A DNA stretch of 64,000 nucleotides from Rhodamnia argentea. Its lineage: Eukaryota; Streptophyta; Magnoliopsida; Myrtales; Myrtaceae. Both the position numbers and the translations under genes were made by a program. Where the stretch lies: NCBI RefSeq assembly GCF_020921035.1, contig NC_063160.1, forward strand, positions 16,395,095-16,459,094, read 5' to 3'. Below the pieces are notes generated by a model. It was given only the letters and a program-made list of their open reading frames with translations. It did not search any database and was not told where the DNA came from. The first letter of the stretch is position 1, and each line of letters begins with the position of its first letter. This document shows positions 49,141-60,373 of the stretch, one piece after another.

Positions 49141-49465
49141 TCGCAGAGTGAGGTGCAGGAGAAGCGGAGGGATCCGCTTCGCTGTCAACGGCCACTTCTA
49201 CTTCAACCTCGTGCTCATAACCGACGGTGGCAGAGCCGGGGATGTTCACTCCGTGTCCATCAAAGGATTGAGGAGGCGGTGGCACCTCATGTCGAGCAAC
49301 TGGGGGCTGAAATAGCAGAGCAATTCTTACCTCAACGGACAAAGCCTCTCTTTCCTAGTCACCACCAAAGACGTCCGGAGCATCTTGTCCTGCAACATCA
49401 CCCCTACTGGTTGCTCACTTCGGCCAGACTTATTCCGGAGGCCAATTCCAACACTACTTATTGAA
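49141..49465 (+). pseudogene. Expansin pseudogene, copy 3 (exon 3 only)
   Basis: Matches exon 3 of the intact expansin from the acceptor (cgcag|agtgaggtgcagg) to the end: [40 protein letters not shown], then an in-frame TAG near 49313, [16 protein letters not shown] and a changed C-terminus. No upstream exon is found. It is the most diverged of the larger copies. Confidence 0.85.
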
Positions 49466-49944
49466 GCTGCGCGCACAACTTCGCACAACTGTTAACTAGC
49501 ACAAGTTGTGCACTAGGTTTTAAGAGCGAAAATCCAAATTAAGCTTCTATGTTCTTTTTTCTTTTCCTGTGGCCTATTACAGATTGTTTCGAACCGAGCA
49601 GGAATTCGACAAGTCTATAAGGTTGTTCTGGCCTTGGTGCTCTACATGATTGAATCATTGTAAGGGTCAGTATACATGTGAGGGAAAGTCCTGGTCAGGT
49701 TGCAACTTACAAAGAGTCAAATGGCCTCCAAGGTAAATATTCCTAAGCCGAAAGTTTTCGCCTGAATGTCAATGTCAAAGGGGTGCAATGGAGGAGCAAC
49801 TTCCTAGTGGCATGTCAGGCCGGTGCGAGTTGATTTGGACGGATCAAAGACGTACAATTGAATTAAGATGAACAGATGAGAAGGTCGTCCATACGGATTC
49901 GTTTTGATTCACCTTTCCACATACAATTCATTCGAGTCGGGTTG

Positions 49945-50220
49945 GTTCCAGTTTCAGGCTCCTGAAGGAGGGGCCAAGAGATACCAGGAAGATCTCGGGT
50001 TTACATTCGCTTTCGGATCTTTGTAATCCATCACTTCCGTATCCGGATCCGCTGATTCTCTCACGGTAGCCTTCATTTGAGGAGCAGCATCATCCCACAC
50101 GAACGAAAAACTTGCTAGGGTTCACCCTACGAGTTCAAGCGCATTACCAGGAGAGATGCAGAGAACGGGAAACGTCAGAACAAGGAGAACCGCGGGCCAA
50201 CGAGATGGAGACCGAGCCAT
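49945..50220 (-). pseudogene. Possible small secreted peptide gene (PSY-like tail), copy 1
   Basis: On the minus strand, ATG 50220 opens MARSPSRWPAVLLVLTFPVL, a good signal peptide, followed by a possible GT donor after CISPG. In the same frame, beyond one stop (near 50123), comes ESADPDTEV then MDYKDPKANVNPRSS and LAPPSGA, ending near 49955. The DYxDPxANxxxP core resembles the tyrosine-sulfated PSY growth peptides (DYGDPSAN in PSY1), whose precursors are short, secreted and acidic before the core. Either a small intron removes the stop or the copy is dead. A second copy lies at 54430-54836 in the same setting. The family call is my recognition of a short motif and could be wrong. Confidence 0.35.
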
Positions 50221-50239
50221 CGTCTTCGAAGACACCGCT

Positions 50240-51200
50240 AGGGTTTTTTTTCAGACTGATGGTGAATATTTTTGTGGACCAACAATGTAACAGCACGACA
50301 GGCTTTTAGGTTTTCGGGGATGTCCATTTCTGCAATTTGTTGTTTTGGCATTTTTGACACGTACAAGGCAAGGGGGCATCTGTGGCATCTGTTAAGGCTT
50401 AAAATGGTGATTCATATGGTAGTTTGCACCTCTTCAAGATCAACTGTAGAAAAACACAACATTTTCATCTTTTTAGCAAGATTTGCCGGACATTGTCGGG
50501 TGATGCTAATTAGGCTCCTTTCTCACTCATAAATTAACTGTTTTTTGCTCAAACTAAATTAAACGGGATCCGGGCTTAGTTGGGCCAACTCGAACCGGGC
50601 ATAAACATTTGGACGCGGGCAGACTGCGAGGCCCATGAACTGTCATGGGACCAAGGTCAAAAGATAGACAATACTCGTGATCGGATGGGTTTGAAAAACC
50701 AATAATGTTTGTAGACATTAGTATTGGGTAATGTCAAGACATTTCATGAAATTTGGTTTTACAAATGGCATATATTGTTGATAAATTGGGACTGGACGGT
50801 TCGAGACACGGAGGGGTACATATTGTCACTTTCCTTAAAAGTATGTTAGAAAAAGCTTCGACATTGTTATAATAAAATCGTAGAATGATGTTACCATAAT
50901 GTTCTAGAGTATTCTTAAGGGCAGTTGATATGGTAATTGCTCCGTATTCTAGAACTCTCTTATTTAATGTCGGTATTTGGTTAGATTGGGAGATGTATTG
51001 TTAGCCTTTAGATCAAGAGAGGATCAACGGTCGTAATGAGAGGCCCTTTAGTATAGATAAAGCTGTCCTTTCCCCTCATTTGTATGGATTCATCATTTGA
51101 AGAAATATAAACATTCTCTCCCAGAGCTTCTCTCTCTAAAGACATTTTTGCGCTCCCTCAAAAGTCTGCGCGCATGACTACTTCAATTGTATTATAACCA
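50240..51200. repeat. Duplicated block, copy 3 flank
   Basis: 50240-50905 is collinear with 54850-55545 (shared gggatgtccatttctgc, gacattagt-ttgggtaatgtcaagac, gttataataaaa). 50906-51200 is AT-rich with nothing recognised. Confidence 0.7.
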
Positions 51201-51400
51201 AGAATTTTGAAAGTAAATGTCATACCTTTGTAATCAAGAATTTTGAAAGCCAATAGGCCAACTTCTTCTGCGAAAGGACGTACATGTCAAAGAAATGAAG
51301 GAAGGAATCATATCTTTGTATTGTTGTCAATATAATAAAGGTAAATGGCTACATATGCAATCTCCATTAAGAGGCCCATGATGTTTTGGGGAGACAGTAC
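51200..51400 (-). pseudogene. SWEET exon fragment, minus strand
   Basis: The minus strand reads NIMGLLMEIAYVAIYLYYIDNNTK (about 51390-51320), nearly the same as the fragment at 45.6 kb. The splice donor GT that follows AAAG there is changed to AT here. A short remnant of the next exon (KKLAY) is seen near 51270. It is a decayed inverted copy. Confidence 0.65.
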
Positions 51401-51505
51401 TAAATGAACAAGATGAGCAGGGTAATCCATCCCAATTCATGCTATTTTATTCACCTTTCAACATAGACAATATGAGTTTCAGATTTCTAGAGGAGGGGCC
51501 AAGAG

Positions 51506-52387
51506 TTACGCAAGAGATCTCGGGTTACCATTCGTTTTCAGAACAGCACATGCGGTTCCGAAAGCGATTGTGGCGTGGTGGTATACCACTAGCAGGAATA
51601 TGGAAGAGTACATCCCAAAGGAGGCGAGTCCCGCGAAGAAACAAGAGCCCACCTTCTCCTGCGAAAGGAGAAGATGGCCATTAGTAATTTTAGAGGTGAA
51701 AGGTACCCCGAAGTTAGTGGTAAAGCTACAGTCAAAGAAATGAATTGCCTTTATATTTGGATGGGCGTAGTAAAAATAGATGATCGCATACGACATCTCC
51801 GATGAGATGCCCACAATGTTCAAGGTCACGAAATGCGTGTCCAGATTTACATAGCCGCACATGATGAAGAACGCAGAGTTGACAAGATACTGATCTACCC
51901 CGATTTGCTCCACTGATTGATTATTCAGTATTCGTCCAAAGGTTGGACTGCATAGAAATAACTGTAATGTTAGCCTTTACCTTTTAAACTGCTATTCAGA
52001 TTGTTCCTTCTTTTTGTTTAGTTGCTCTCTCTCTGTGTGGTCGTAACGTACATGGGTCTGGGTTTGAAAATCAAACTTCATCCCACCCCCTGCCCCTTTG
52101 TAACCATTGGGCTGTCTGCTCAGGGTTCCTATGTCATCTCTTGATATTTGCTATTATCTAAGTCTTTCCCTCTAATCATCAAGTCAAGTCAGACATGAGA
52201 ACAGAAAAAGCACAGGAAGATGTCAAGATAGACTTACAAGGAGCGACGAAGAAACCAAAGGCCAACATGCAACCTGTTGAAGGAGAGAAACAGAGTTAGC
52301 AAGGGCGAGAAATCAAGAGAGAGGATGAGGAATCAAGAATGCGAAACACTTACCGACGAATCCAACAACTTCAGTGACGGTCACCAT
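51506..52387 (-). pseudogene. SWEET sugar transporter pseudogene (exons 1-4)
   Basis: The exon plan follows the family. Exon 1 is 52387-52354 (MVTVTEVVGFVG). Exon 2 is 52273-52238 (CMLAFGFFVAP). Exon 3 is 51947-51749 (PTFGRILNNQSVEQIGVDQY, then VTLNIVGISSEMSYAIIYFYYAH). A 90-bp intron follows, then exon 4 from 51658 (EKVGSCFFAGLASFGMYSSI). SWEETs are seven-helix bidirectional sugar uniporters built of two MtN3 triple-helix bundles. Three defects are visible. Exon 2 is 36 nt instead of the usual 37, which puts exon 3 out of frame. The exon 3 donor is GC instead of GT. The second MtN3 bundle breaks off after its first helices, where the sequence runs into the peptide-gene tail seen at 50.0 kb (TNGNPRS). 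Confidence 0.75.
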
Positions 52388-52439
52388 TGTCCTTCACCGA
52401 GCAAGCTAAAGCAAGAAACAAAGAAAAAGAAAGGTTAGT

Positions 52440-53446
52440 GCATGACACACAGAGACAGAGAGGAAGAAGAGTGTGCATAGAGAGACAAAGTGCAAGCCTA
52501 CAAGAGAGAGAGCAAGAGAATGTGTGCACGAAGAGAGAAGAGAGGGAGGAAGAGAATGTGCGCGCAGGAAGAGAGAAGAGAGGAAAATAGTGCGTACCGG
52601 TTGAGAGCTCGGAGGAGGGAGATGGAGGAGGAGGGAGATCGTTAGTAACTTTTTTTTTTTTTTTTTTAAACGGAAATCTGTAATTTCCTGACGGATACAG
52701 TTATAAGAACCTGAAGTTCGTTTTAAATATGTTTCTTGTAAAAAACCAATCACAGCCCAACATTGCGATAACCTGAAGTTCCATACCTTTTGCCCCCGAA
52801 AACCACCGGGCCTTGCTGGCTGTCCAATGGGCGGGCCTTGTCTGGGCGGCCCAAGTCCGCCCAGTGATCAGCGCCCCTTCTCTCTCTCCACTTCGCTTGT
52901 AGAGATGCCAAGAAATAAATGGTCCCTAGCTCGGCAACTCTTCCCTAGCAAAGCTGGTGGGGTTCCCGCGCGTTTTACTTTTGAAAATTCTCTGCTTTTC
53001 AATTATTTTTGCGTTCTCGCACCAGCTTCTAATTCGCATCTTTGAATGGTCTTTTCAAGAGATAGATATATGAAATCAGAGCAGTAAAAGTAATTAAACA
53101 TTCCAAATTGTTGAAGTTTGATCTTTATGATTGTGGGTTCATGGTATTTTGCCTTAATGCAGGCTTGGTCGGATGCCAATAATCTACCATCTGGTCGATC
53201 TCACCTATGCGACGTAATGTGGAGAACCTTTGCAAATTTTAGCTTCAGGTATTCTTTGTTCTATACAGCATGTATCAAGCATTAAATCTCCTACTAACTG
53301 TTGTGGGGATCTTTGGATAATTGTCGATTGCAGTTCTATTACTTGTTCATTCTTAACCGTTATGGGGCTATATTTTTGGTTGACTTGCATATTCTTTTCA
53401 AGACAATGTATTCACTTGTTTTTTAATCATCTGCTAGTTGCTCCTT
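52440..53446. other. Upstream of the SWEET remnant; purine-rich tract and intergenic DNA
   Basis: 52440-52640 is strongly purine-rich (agagag, gaggag), as would fit the 5' leader of the minus-strand SWEET gene (pyrimidine-rich in its transcript). 52640-53446 holds nothing recognisable. Confidence 0.45.
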
Positions 53447-53485
53447 TAGCCACGCTAACACCGGAGGCCAATTCCGATACTAATC
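53447..53485 (+). pseudogene. Expansin relic, copy 4 (last codons of exon 3)
   Basis: Only ACACCGGAGGCCAATTCCGA and TACTAA, the last codons (GGQFRY stop), remain. The downstream flank (gaatcattgtgagggtca, cttgctgagtgtaggctgc) follows collinearly to about 54180. This shows a fourth duplication. Confidence 0.75.
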
Positions 53486-54429
53486 ATCGAAGCCGCATGC
53501 ACAACTTTTAACTAGCACAAGTCATGCACTAGGTTTTAAGAGCGAAAATCCGACTTAAGCTTCTATGTTCTTTTCCCCTTTTCCTGTGGCCCATTGCAAA
53601 CTGTTTCGAATCGAGCAGGAATTCGACAAGTCTCTAAGGTTGTTCTGGCCTCGGTGCCCTTCCTGATCGAATCATTGTGAGGGTCAATATACATGTACGG
53701 GAAGGTCCTAGTCAAGTGCTTTTTTCGGCTTGCTGAGTGTAGGCTGCTTCTGTAATCCAAAATGTCCAGCTAAATGAGTTAAAAACCATCATGGTTTCGT
53801 TAGGCAGGAATATAATCTCGGCTTGTTGATAATAGACGATGGAAGATGGAAACCCCATGCATGGCCAGCACCATTTATAGGGAGTTGAGCGAGGTGCACT
53901 CTCAAACTTCGAAAATGAATGCTCTGAAAGCGAAAACCTACATCGTCGAAGACATGACTCAATTGATTACAAGTGAAACCCGATTGAGAGACGCACAAGT
54001 TGTGCGGCACAACCTACCAATTTGATGCTTCCCTTCTTTTGATTTCACAAAAATGTCCAGTTTTCTCGTTATTTTACTTCGCAGCCTAGTACGCTGTTAT
54101 TAGGTGAGTTCCGTTGTCGGCGGATGTTTTTGATAGAATCCCTCCTCTTTTGCAAGTCAAGATCGGCTAAAAATAAAAGTAAGTTGCAAACTTATCCCAA
54201 GAGTCAGATGGCCCTAATGAAATATTCCTAAGCCCTAAATTTTAACTGGAATGCCAATGTCAAAGGGGTTGAATGAAGAAGCAACTTCCTAGAGGCATGT
54301 CAGGCCAGTGCCGGTTGATTTGGACAGATCAAAGATGTACAATGGAATTAAAATGAACAGATGAGAAGGTCATCCATCTCCGATGCGTTTTCATTCACCT
54401 TTCCAACGTACAATTCATTCGAGTCACGT
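53486..54429. repeat. Duplicated expansin downstream flank, copy 4
   Basis: Collinear first with 31102-32350 and then, from about 54180, with the copy 3 block at 49690 onward. No gene is seen apart from the peptide-like frame on the minus strand beyond 54430. Confidence 0.7.
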
Positions 54430-54836
54430 TTTGAATTTCAGACTCCTGGAGGTGGAGGGAGGCAATAGATACGCAGGAGATCTCGGATTAACATTCGCTA
54501 TTGGATCTTCGTAACCCATCACTTCCATATCTGGATCCGCTGATTCTCTCGCACTAGTCTTCAGTTGAGCAGCAGCATTGTCGGGACCTCCTCCACGATT
54601 CGCCGCGCGTCCTTGCGAATCGGAAATGAGTGCGTGAGTTCAAAACCACGACCTCCAAGCAACATCATATGCCACACACGAATAAAAAAATGTTGCTAGG
54701 GTTCTTTCATACTACGAGTTCGAGCGCATTACCGAGGGAGATGCAGAGAGAGAGAGAGGGAGAGAGGGAGGAGCGTCAGAACAAGAAGAACCGAGGGGGA
54801 ACGAGATGGAGACCAAGCCATTGTCTTCGAATCCAT
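54430..54836 (-). CDS. Possible small secreted peptide gene (PSY-like tail), copy 2
   Basis: Minus-strand ATG 54836 gives MDSKTMAWSPSRSPSVLLVL followed by a Leu/Ser-rich hydrophobic run, a signal peptide. A GT donor follows CCTCG at 54733. About 180 bp later a frame gives ESADPDMEVMGYEDPIANV, NPRSP and AYLLPPSTS. A possible AG acceptor (ctag) at about 54553 joins the two in frame. The core GYEDPIANVNP resembles DYxDPxAN of PSY peptides but lacks the Asp before the sulfated Tyr in this copy (GY for DY). A good TATA box lies 167 bp upstream. Intron borders differ from those implied in copy 1, so the model is tentative. Confidence 0.33.
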
Positions 54837-55002
54837 TGTTAGGGTTTGTTTTCAGGCTGATGATGTGTGTTTTCGTGGACCAAGAATGTGACGCACGACA
54901 GGCTTCTTAGGTTATGGGGGATGTCCATTTCTGCCAAGCTCTCTTTTTTTTTTTTTTGTGCATTTTTTTGACACGTACAAGGAAAGGAGACATCTGTTAA
55001 GG

Positions 55003-55011
55003 CTTATATAA
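55003..55011 (-). promoter_or_regulatory. Candidate TATA box of the peptide-like gene, copy 2
   Basis: TTATATAAG on the minus strand, 167 bp upstream of ATG 54836. The corresponding place in copy 1 reads cttaaaatgg, so copy 1 has lost or never had it. Confidence 0.4.
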
Positions 55012-57490
55012 CGGTGATTCATGTGGTAGTATCTTCAAGATTGTCTGCAAAAAAAAAAAACAAAACATGTCATCTTTAGCAAGAATTTCCGGACATTGTT
55101 GTGTTAATTAGGCTCCTTTTCTTAAGGATATACAGAGCATTAATCAATCTTAGTGGGTCGGGCCTAGCTCAACTTTGTTAGTCATGAACCAACTAAAACG
55201 CAATCTGGGATTAGATGGGCCGATGGTAGGCCGACTCGAGTCCGACATAGACATTTCGGCCCGGGATGGCCTGCGAGGCCCATGAACTATCATGAGACCG
55301 AGGTCGAAGATCGACACTGCTCATGATCGGATGGATTTGAAAAAGAAATAATGTCTGCAGACATTAGTGTTGGGTAATGTCAAGACAACTCATGAAATTT
55401 GAGTTTTACGATTGATATGCTTTGTTGATAAATTGGGACTATATGGTTCGAGATAGGACAGATATATATAGTCATTTTCCTTAAAATTATTTATAAAAAA
55501 AAAAGTTCAGTGTTGTTATAATAAAAGCGTAGAACGATGTTACTGTAATATTACGTTAATTGTATTATAGACAATAATTGCTTATGTTCTCCAATAGGAC
55601 GAGATTTTGTAGAAATATTGTATCCGATAAATGGATTTTCACTAATTTATGTTATCTAATGAAAAATCACAACAATGTTATTTTTTTTTTCCATTGGTAC
55701 GAAACCAAATAATCATATTTTGTTCATAAGTTGTTGATTGATTAAATAAAAGACGTAAATTAAGTATAGAATTGAAGTACTTTTACGTGAGCACGATACT
55801 TCATGTGTTCCATATGAGTATTATTTGGTTTTGTTAAGTAGAGCAAACATGCGGCAGACATAAGTCTTATCTAGAATCACGTAACGGTTGTATTCTATAA
55901 TCAAGTACGGGTATTTAACTGACAAGATGACATGTCAAACCGTCAATGAAATAGTTAAATGAGTGGCTCTATTTGACACCGAATAGAGTCTATTGCTTCA
56001 CTTGACTTTATAAAGTCACTTGCTTAATTGATCTTACCATTACTTTTTCGACCTAAATATCTTTTAATGAAAATATGGGGTTTAATCAAAAGCCTTACAA
56101 AGGCGGATTGTGCTGAGCAGAACAGCAAGAGGATTTGCCTGGCAAGAAAAGGTGCTGTCGCTATTGGCCAACATGCACCGTGGAAAAGGGTCCCATTGCC
56201 TTGGCGAAGGAGAGCCACAAGAGAGCTTCACCTCCTTTTAGGATTTTGAAACTTCTCAGGAGTCTCGCGCATAAGATATTGTAATAAAGGTAACAAGTTC
56301 ACATCATGAGTGTCTCAGTCACTGAAGAAAACCGAGGGAAGGGCCCCCATCTAATTTGAGCGGCTGAAATTCTTCGGTAACTACTTTGGACTGAACTTAT
56401 CTCGACAGCTAATGGAAGTACGAGATGATGGTTCAAAAGGGTTTCTCGATAGGTGAAAAGTGGGTTCAGAAACAAGGACAGATCATCACACTGTGCAACC
56501 CTCGAAAGATTTGGTCGAGTGGTGAACCGTTCGGTCCAGATGATGGCATCTGCGAGGGTAGAGCCTTACTCGATACGTACTAACAGGCGAGCTCATGTGC
56601 ATTCTCGAGAATTTTATCGGACTTTGAGATTTCGCAGAAAGAAAAGGAAGGAAGAGCGATAGGCGGAAAAGCCAAGAAGTAAGTTTGGAGGGCATCACGT
56701 GATTTGGTGGCCCATGAACAGCTCATGGTTTGCTGGTTGCATGTCGATACAAACTGGTGGGATGCGAGTTTCCCCTCGTCCTTAAGCGACCAAAAACATC
56801 TGAACTTACTTCTGTCACGATGAAACCCATCTGTTTTCTTGATCTTGATTGATCGAATCCTGCACGTTGATCGAATAAAAGACATGAAGTCAAAGCATAA
56901 ATGACATGAAGTCCCGCTTTGATTCAGACGACACGCCGCTCGTGTTGAGTATGTTGTGTTCTTTCAATCTATGAAATGCAGAAGCGAGTTATGTATCTGC
57001 AGATTGTAATATACGCTTCCCTCAGATTCCAAACAAAAGCAGTTGAAAGAACAGTAGAGAGAGATAGAGCCTGTAAAAGACAGCATCTTTAGACTACAAC
57101 TTTGATGTACATCACGGTAAAACTTGAGTACAATACAATTCTAACATTATTTTTTTATAGCTCTCTTTATTTCACATCTAGTACGTACTTGAACTCACCA
57201 AATCACTATGCTGACATAGAAAAAAGAGGCGGCCCGCTTTTACTATCGACTAAACAAAAGAAGGGGGAGGATCATCATTTTGGAACTTATGCTAAGAAGT
57301 CTCTTTCAATCGACATGGGAAAGAATCGCCTTCCTTTTCCTTTCTCAGAACGGCTTCAGGATAGATCCTCAGAAATGAGGACGGTGAATCGATAAGATCT
57401 TGCGGGTCGCACAGCTGATTTTTCGATTCACCAGTCGAGCACAACAGATTTTCACAATGCCAGTTGATGACCAAGCCTCCGAATTACCGA
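55012..57490. other. Duplicated flank then intergenic DNA
   Basis: 55012-55545 is collinear with 50395-50905. 55546-57490 is AT-rich to neutral, with no gene recognised. 56880-57490 contains the probable 3' UTR of the CDF gene at its right end. Confidence 0.5.
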
Positions 57491-60194
57491 TTATGAGCTC
57501 TCTTGGAAGTTGAGCGATCGAGACAGCGCAGCTGGATTTGCTTGTAACACAGAAGAAGCTTCGACCGCGTGGTTCTTTTCGTCTCTCTTAGACTGGAAGG
57601 CCTTAAAGAGTACTCCCCTGCCAGCCGAATCAGAAGCCTCGTTTTTTATCCCGAGAGTCGCCCATATCGAGCTCTTTGCAGCTTCTCCAGGATCATCAAT
57701 CCTTAATGTCTTTGGAATCCACAAGGATCTCTCAGGATTGGCTTCCTTTTGTGGCTCCTCTTCAGTGGAGTAGTTTGGTTTCACGATTTTCTCATCCCTG
57801 GAGTGTTTCCCCAAGGTCGGAGAATTAGGTCCAGAGCACGTGGCACTGTGGTTCGGAGAAGTTGGCTGGGCAACCCAAGGAATGTTCCAAGCCCCTGGCA
57901 CACCGCAACTCCAATAAGCTGGCCCAGGGTAGAACGGCACGGCAAAACCAGGTGGACAGAAAGTCTGCGGGCCAGGGGATATTTGTGGGCTCCATGGAGC
58001 AGAATTCCATGCATAAGGCCAAGGAGCCCCCGGAAAGCATGGTAGCTGAGGAGGAAAACCCTGACAATTCGGCATCACAATTTCTTTGGTTCCATTTTTA
58101 CTCTCCGCATGGTTGGAATTCACTGAGGTGGCTGAAGATCCATTCACATTGTCAACCCCGCTTCTCGCACTTCCACAAGTGCTTGGAATTATCACTCCTT
58201 CAGGTTTATGGAATCCATTTTTCCTGCAGTTATGCATTGCCTTATCAGCCAAATGCAAAACCGAAGCCATGGATTCACATAGAGGTGTATCTGACCCGAA
58301 GGTGAGGACAGTGCCATTAGGTTTCAATGGTGGGTGATGGACCCCGTTAGGGAAATCCGTCCGTACACTTTGCAGGGCTTCGGAAACGGCTAGATGACGG
58401 TAATGAGAAGCGGAGTTCTTGTTCTTGCGGCGGCCCGCACCCACGGGAACGTTCCTCATGGTCCCACCGGCTGTCCAGTATCTCTGGCAGTTCTTACAGA
58501 AGTGTCGGGGCTGGTTCACGTTGTAATTGTTGTAGTAACAGAATTTGGTGTCCATGCTATTACATCGAGGGCAAGGAAGTATCTTGTCAGGCTTCTTGAG
58601 CACCTTATCTTGCGAATTGCTCGTGTCGCTCTGCTCCTCTTCTGATTTGGATGCCTTTGGAATGGTGCTCTCCTTGTCGACTGACGGTGTCCTAGGGTTC
58701 TCATTTGTCACCGATATTGCGTCCTGGTTTGTGCCCTCCTCGAGATTCACAAACTGAGCTCCATTTTCCAGCTTGGCTATAGCTGATTTTTCATCCTGTG
58801 TTTCCTATATAGAGAGGAAAACATCTGTTTACACAACCTAACCAAATATTTAATGTTCAAACCAAACAACTCCACTGCAACAGGGGAACAGACCAAGAAT
58901 GGTATGATAGCATTTATGGACAAAACTAATTCCAAAAGGAAGCCAACTCAAGGCACAGCCATACAAGCACTAAACTTAAATCAGCAAAGGACCAAACTGT
59001 ATGTAAGATTGGCAATTGCTAAATTAAGCAAAAACTAGTGAATTGGATATTCTGAGCAATCTCAATAGTGCGAATAACGAAATCCAGACAGATGGTTTTC
59101 AGATATATAAATGTCCCTATTTTTCTGCAATTGTTTTAGAAGTTGAATATGCAACAGGTAAATGGCGGATTTCTTTGAAAGATTGAAGTTGATGGGTTGT
59201 CGTGGGGAATAAATTGATGACTGGATTCGAGGTCTTCGCCTGGCTTCAAAGAGCCACGACAAGCAACTTTTAGGAAAAGATCAAGAAAAAGAGAGGGCCT
59301 TGATCCAACAGGTAGCAGCATCCAGCACCCACTACCCAGGTTATTAAGAACAATCACCAGAGACCCTTCTGGATGTTTTAACAGAAGAACAGGCTGTGAT
59401 TCGTCTTGTCAAGGAATAAAGAAAGGAGGAAACAATCAGAGCTAAACCATATCAACTTCAGAGCTCAATCATTTGTCTGGGAATTAAATTGGCCTAGAAA
59501 GAGATGATTGGAATTGTGAAACACAGAGATCAGAGCCAGCTCACAAACATGAACTTGCAAGGAGCATGCAACTATTTAGCAGCTGATCCTTACTCGCACA
59601 AAAGCAAAAGCCCCAAGCGCCAGCAAATTAACCTAATCTTCTACTTGGTCTCCAACCATCAATACAAGAAAAGATCCACCAACCAGAACCCCTCCCGACA
59701 TGAACATCCTCGAACTTCCTCCATAATGAATAACTCAGTTTCAACTCCTTATTCGAATAGACAAATCTCAGTTCATTCAGAATCAAGGAACACCCCACCC
59801 CCCCCCCCACCCCCACCCCCAAAATTTCAAGATTCATTTCCGCCAAAAAATCCAGCATCAATGCAAAAGCATGTCAACCCAAGTCAACAAGAAGAACGAA
59901 GGCTGACCCAATTCAAGTTCTCAAAGGCTGAGCATTCAGGGGAAAAATCACAGACCAACCCGTACCTTATTATCACGGTCTTCTTCCTCTTCTCCTCCTC
60001 CTCTCTTCTCCTCCTTCTCCTTCTCCTCCTTCTTCTTTGTCGTCCCTGCCTATATTCTCGTCAAGCGAAGGAGGATCTGTGCTTGGAATCTGACCAGTGT
60101 CGATGGCGCCCACCACATCCCCAGGAGGGATATCAGGCAAGGAGATCGTCTTCCCGAAGAGCTTGATCGCCGGGTCTTTTGCTTCCCCCGACAT
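57491..60194 (-). CDS. Cycling Dof factor (CDF-type Dof zinc finger protein)
   Basis: A two-exon gene: exon 1 60194-59966 and exon 2 58804-57491, with a 1.16-kb intron. Exon 1 starts [20 protein letters not shown], the conserved CDF N-terminus. Exon 2 holds the Dof finger, CPRC and, after 21 residues, CKNC, followed by [20 protein letters not shown]. The CDF C-terminal motifs follow: [59 protein letters not shown], and [16 protein letters not shown]. CDFs repress CONSTANS/FT and are targeted by GIGANTEA-FKF1, and they also act in stress responses. Exon 1 runs into a stop in a purine-rich tract shortly before the donor; one base of shift there would give EEEDRDNK and join exon 2 in frame. That implies an indel or error in the GGAGAA repeat. 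ACGT-core sites lie upstream. Confidence 0.88.
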
Positions 60195-60373
60195 TTCTGC
60201 TCGCGCTTTGTCTTTTTCCCCTCCCAAAATAAAAAGGAAAAGACCCAACAAGAAAAAATGGCAACTTTTCAGACACACAGACAGACAGAGAGAGGAAGAG
60301 GAGGAGGGGGGAGAGTTGAGTGGACTCGGGGATTGATTGTGGGCGTTTTGATCCGTTTAATGAGGTCGGGGTG

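Noticed and set aside
51439-51684. 81-codon plus-strand frame
   Set aside because: Antisense to SWEET exon 4 and the peptide-tail junction; the minus-strand reading explains the sequence.
57510-58757. Several plus-strand frames of 70-147 codons
   Set aside because: They are antisense to the well-supported CDF exon 2.
59504-60166. 220-codon plus-strand frame, Pro-rich
   Set aside because: It is antisense to exon 1 and the intron of the CDF gene and owes its length to a C-rich tract and the complement of a purine tract.
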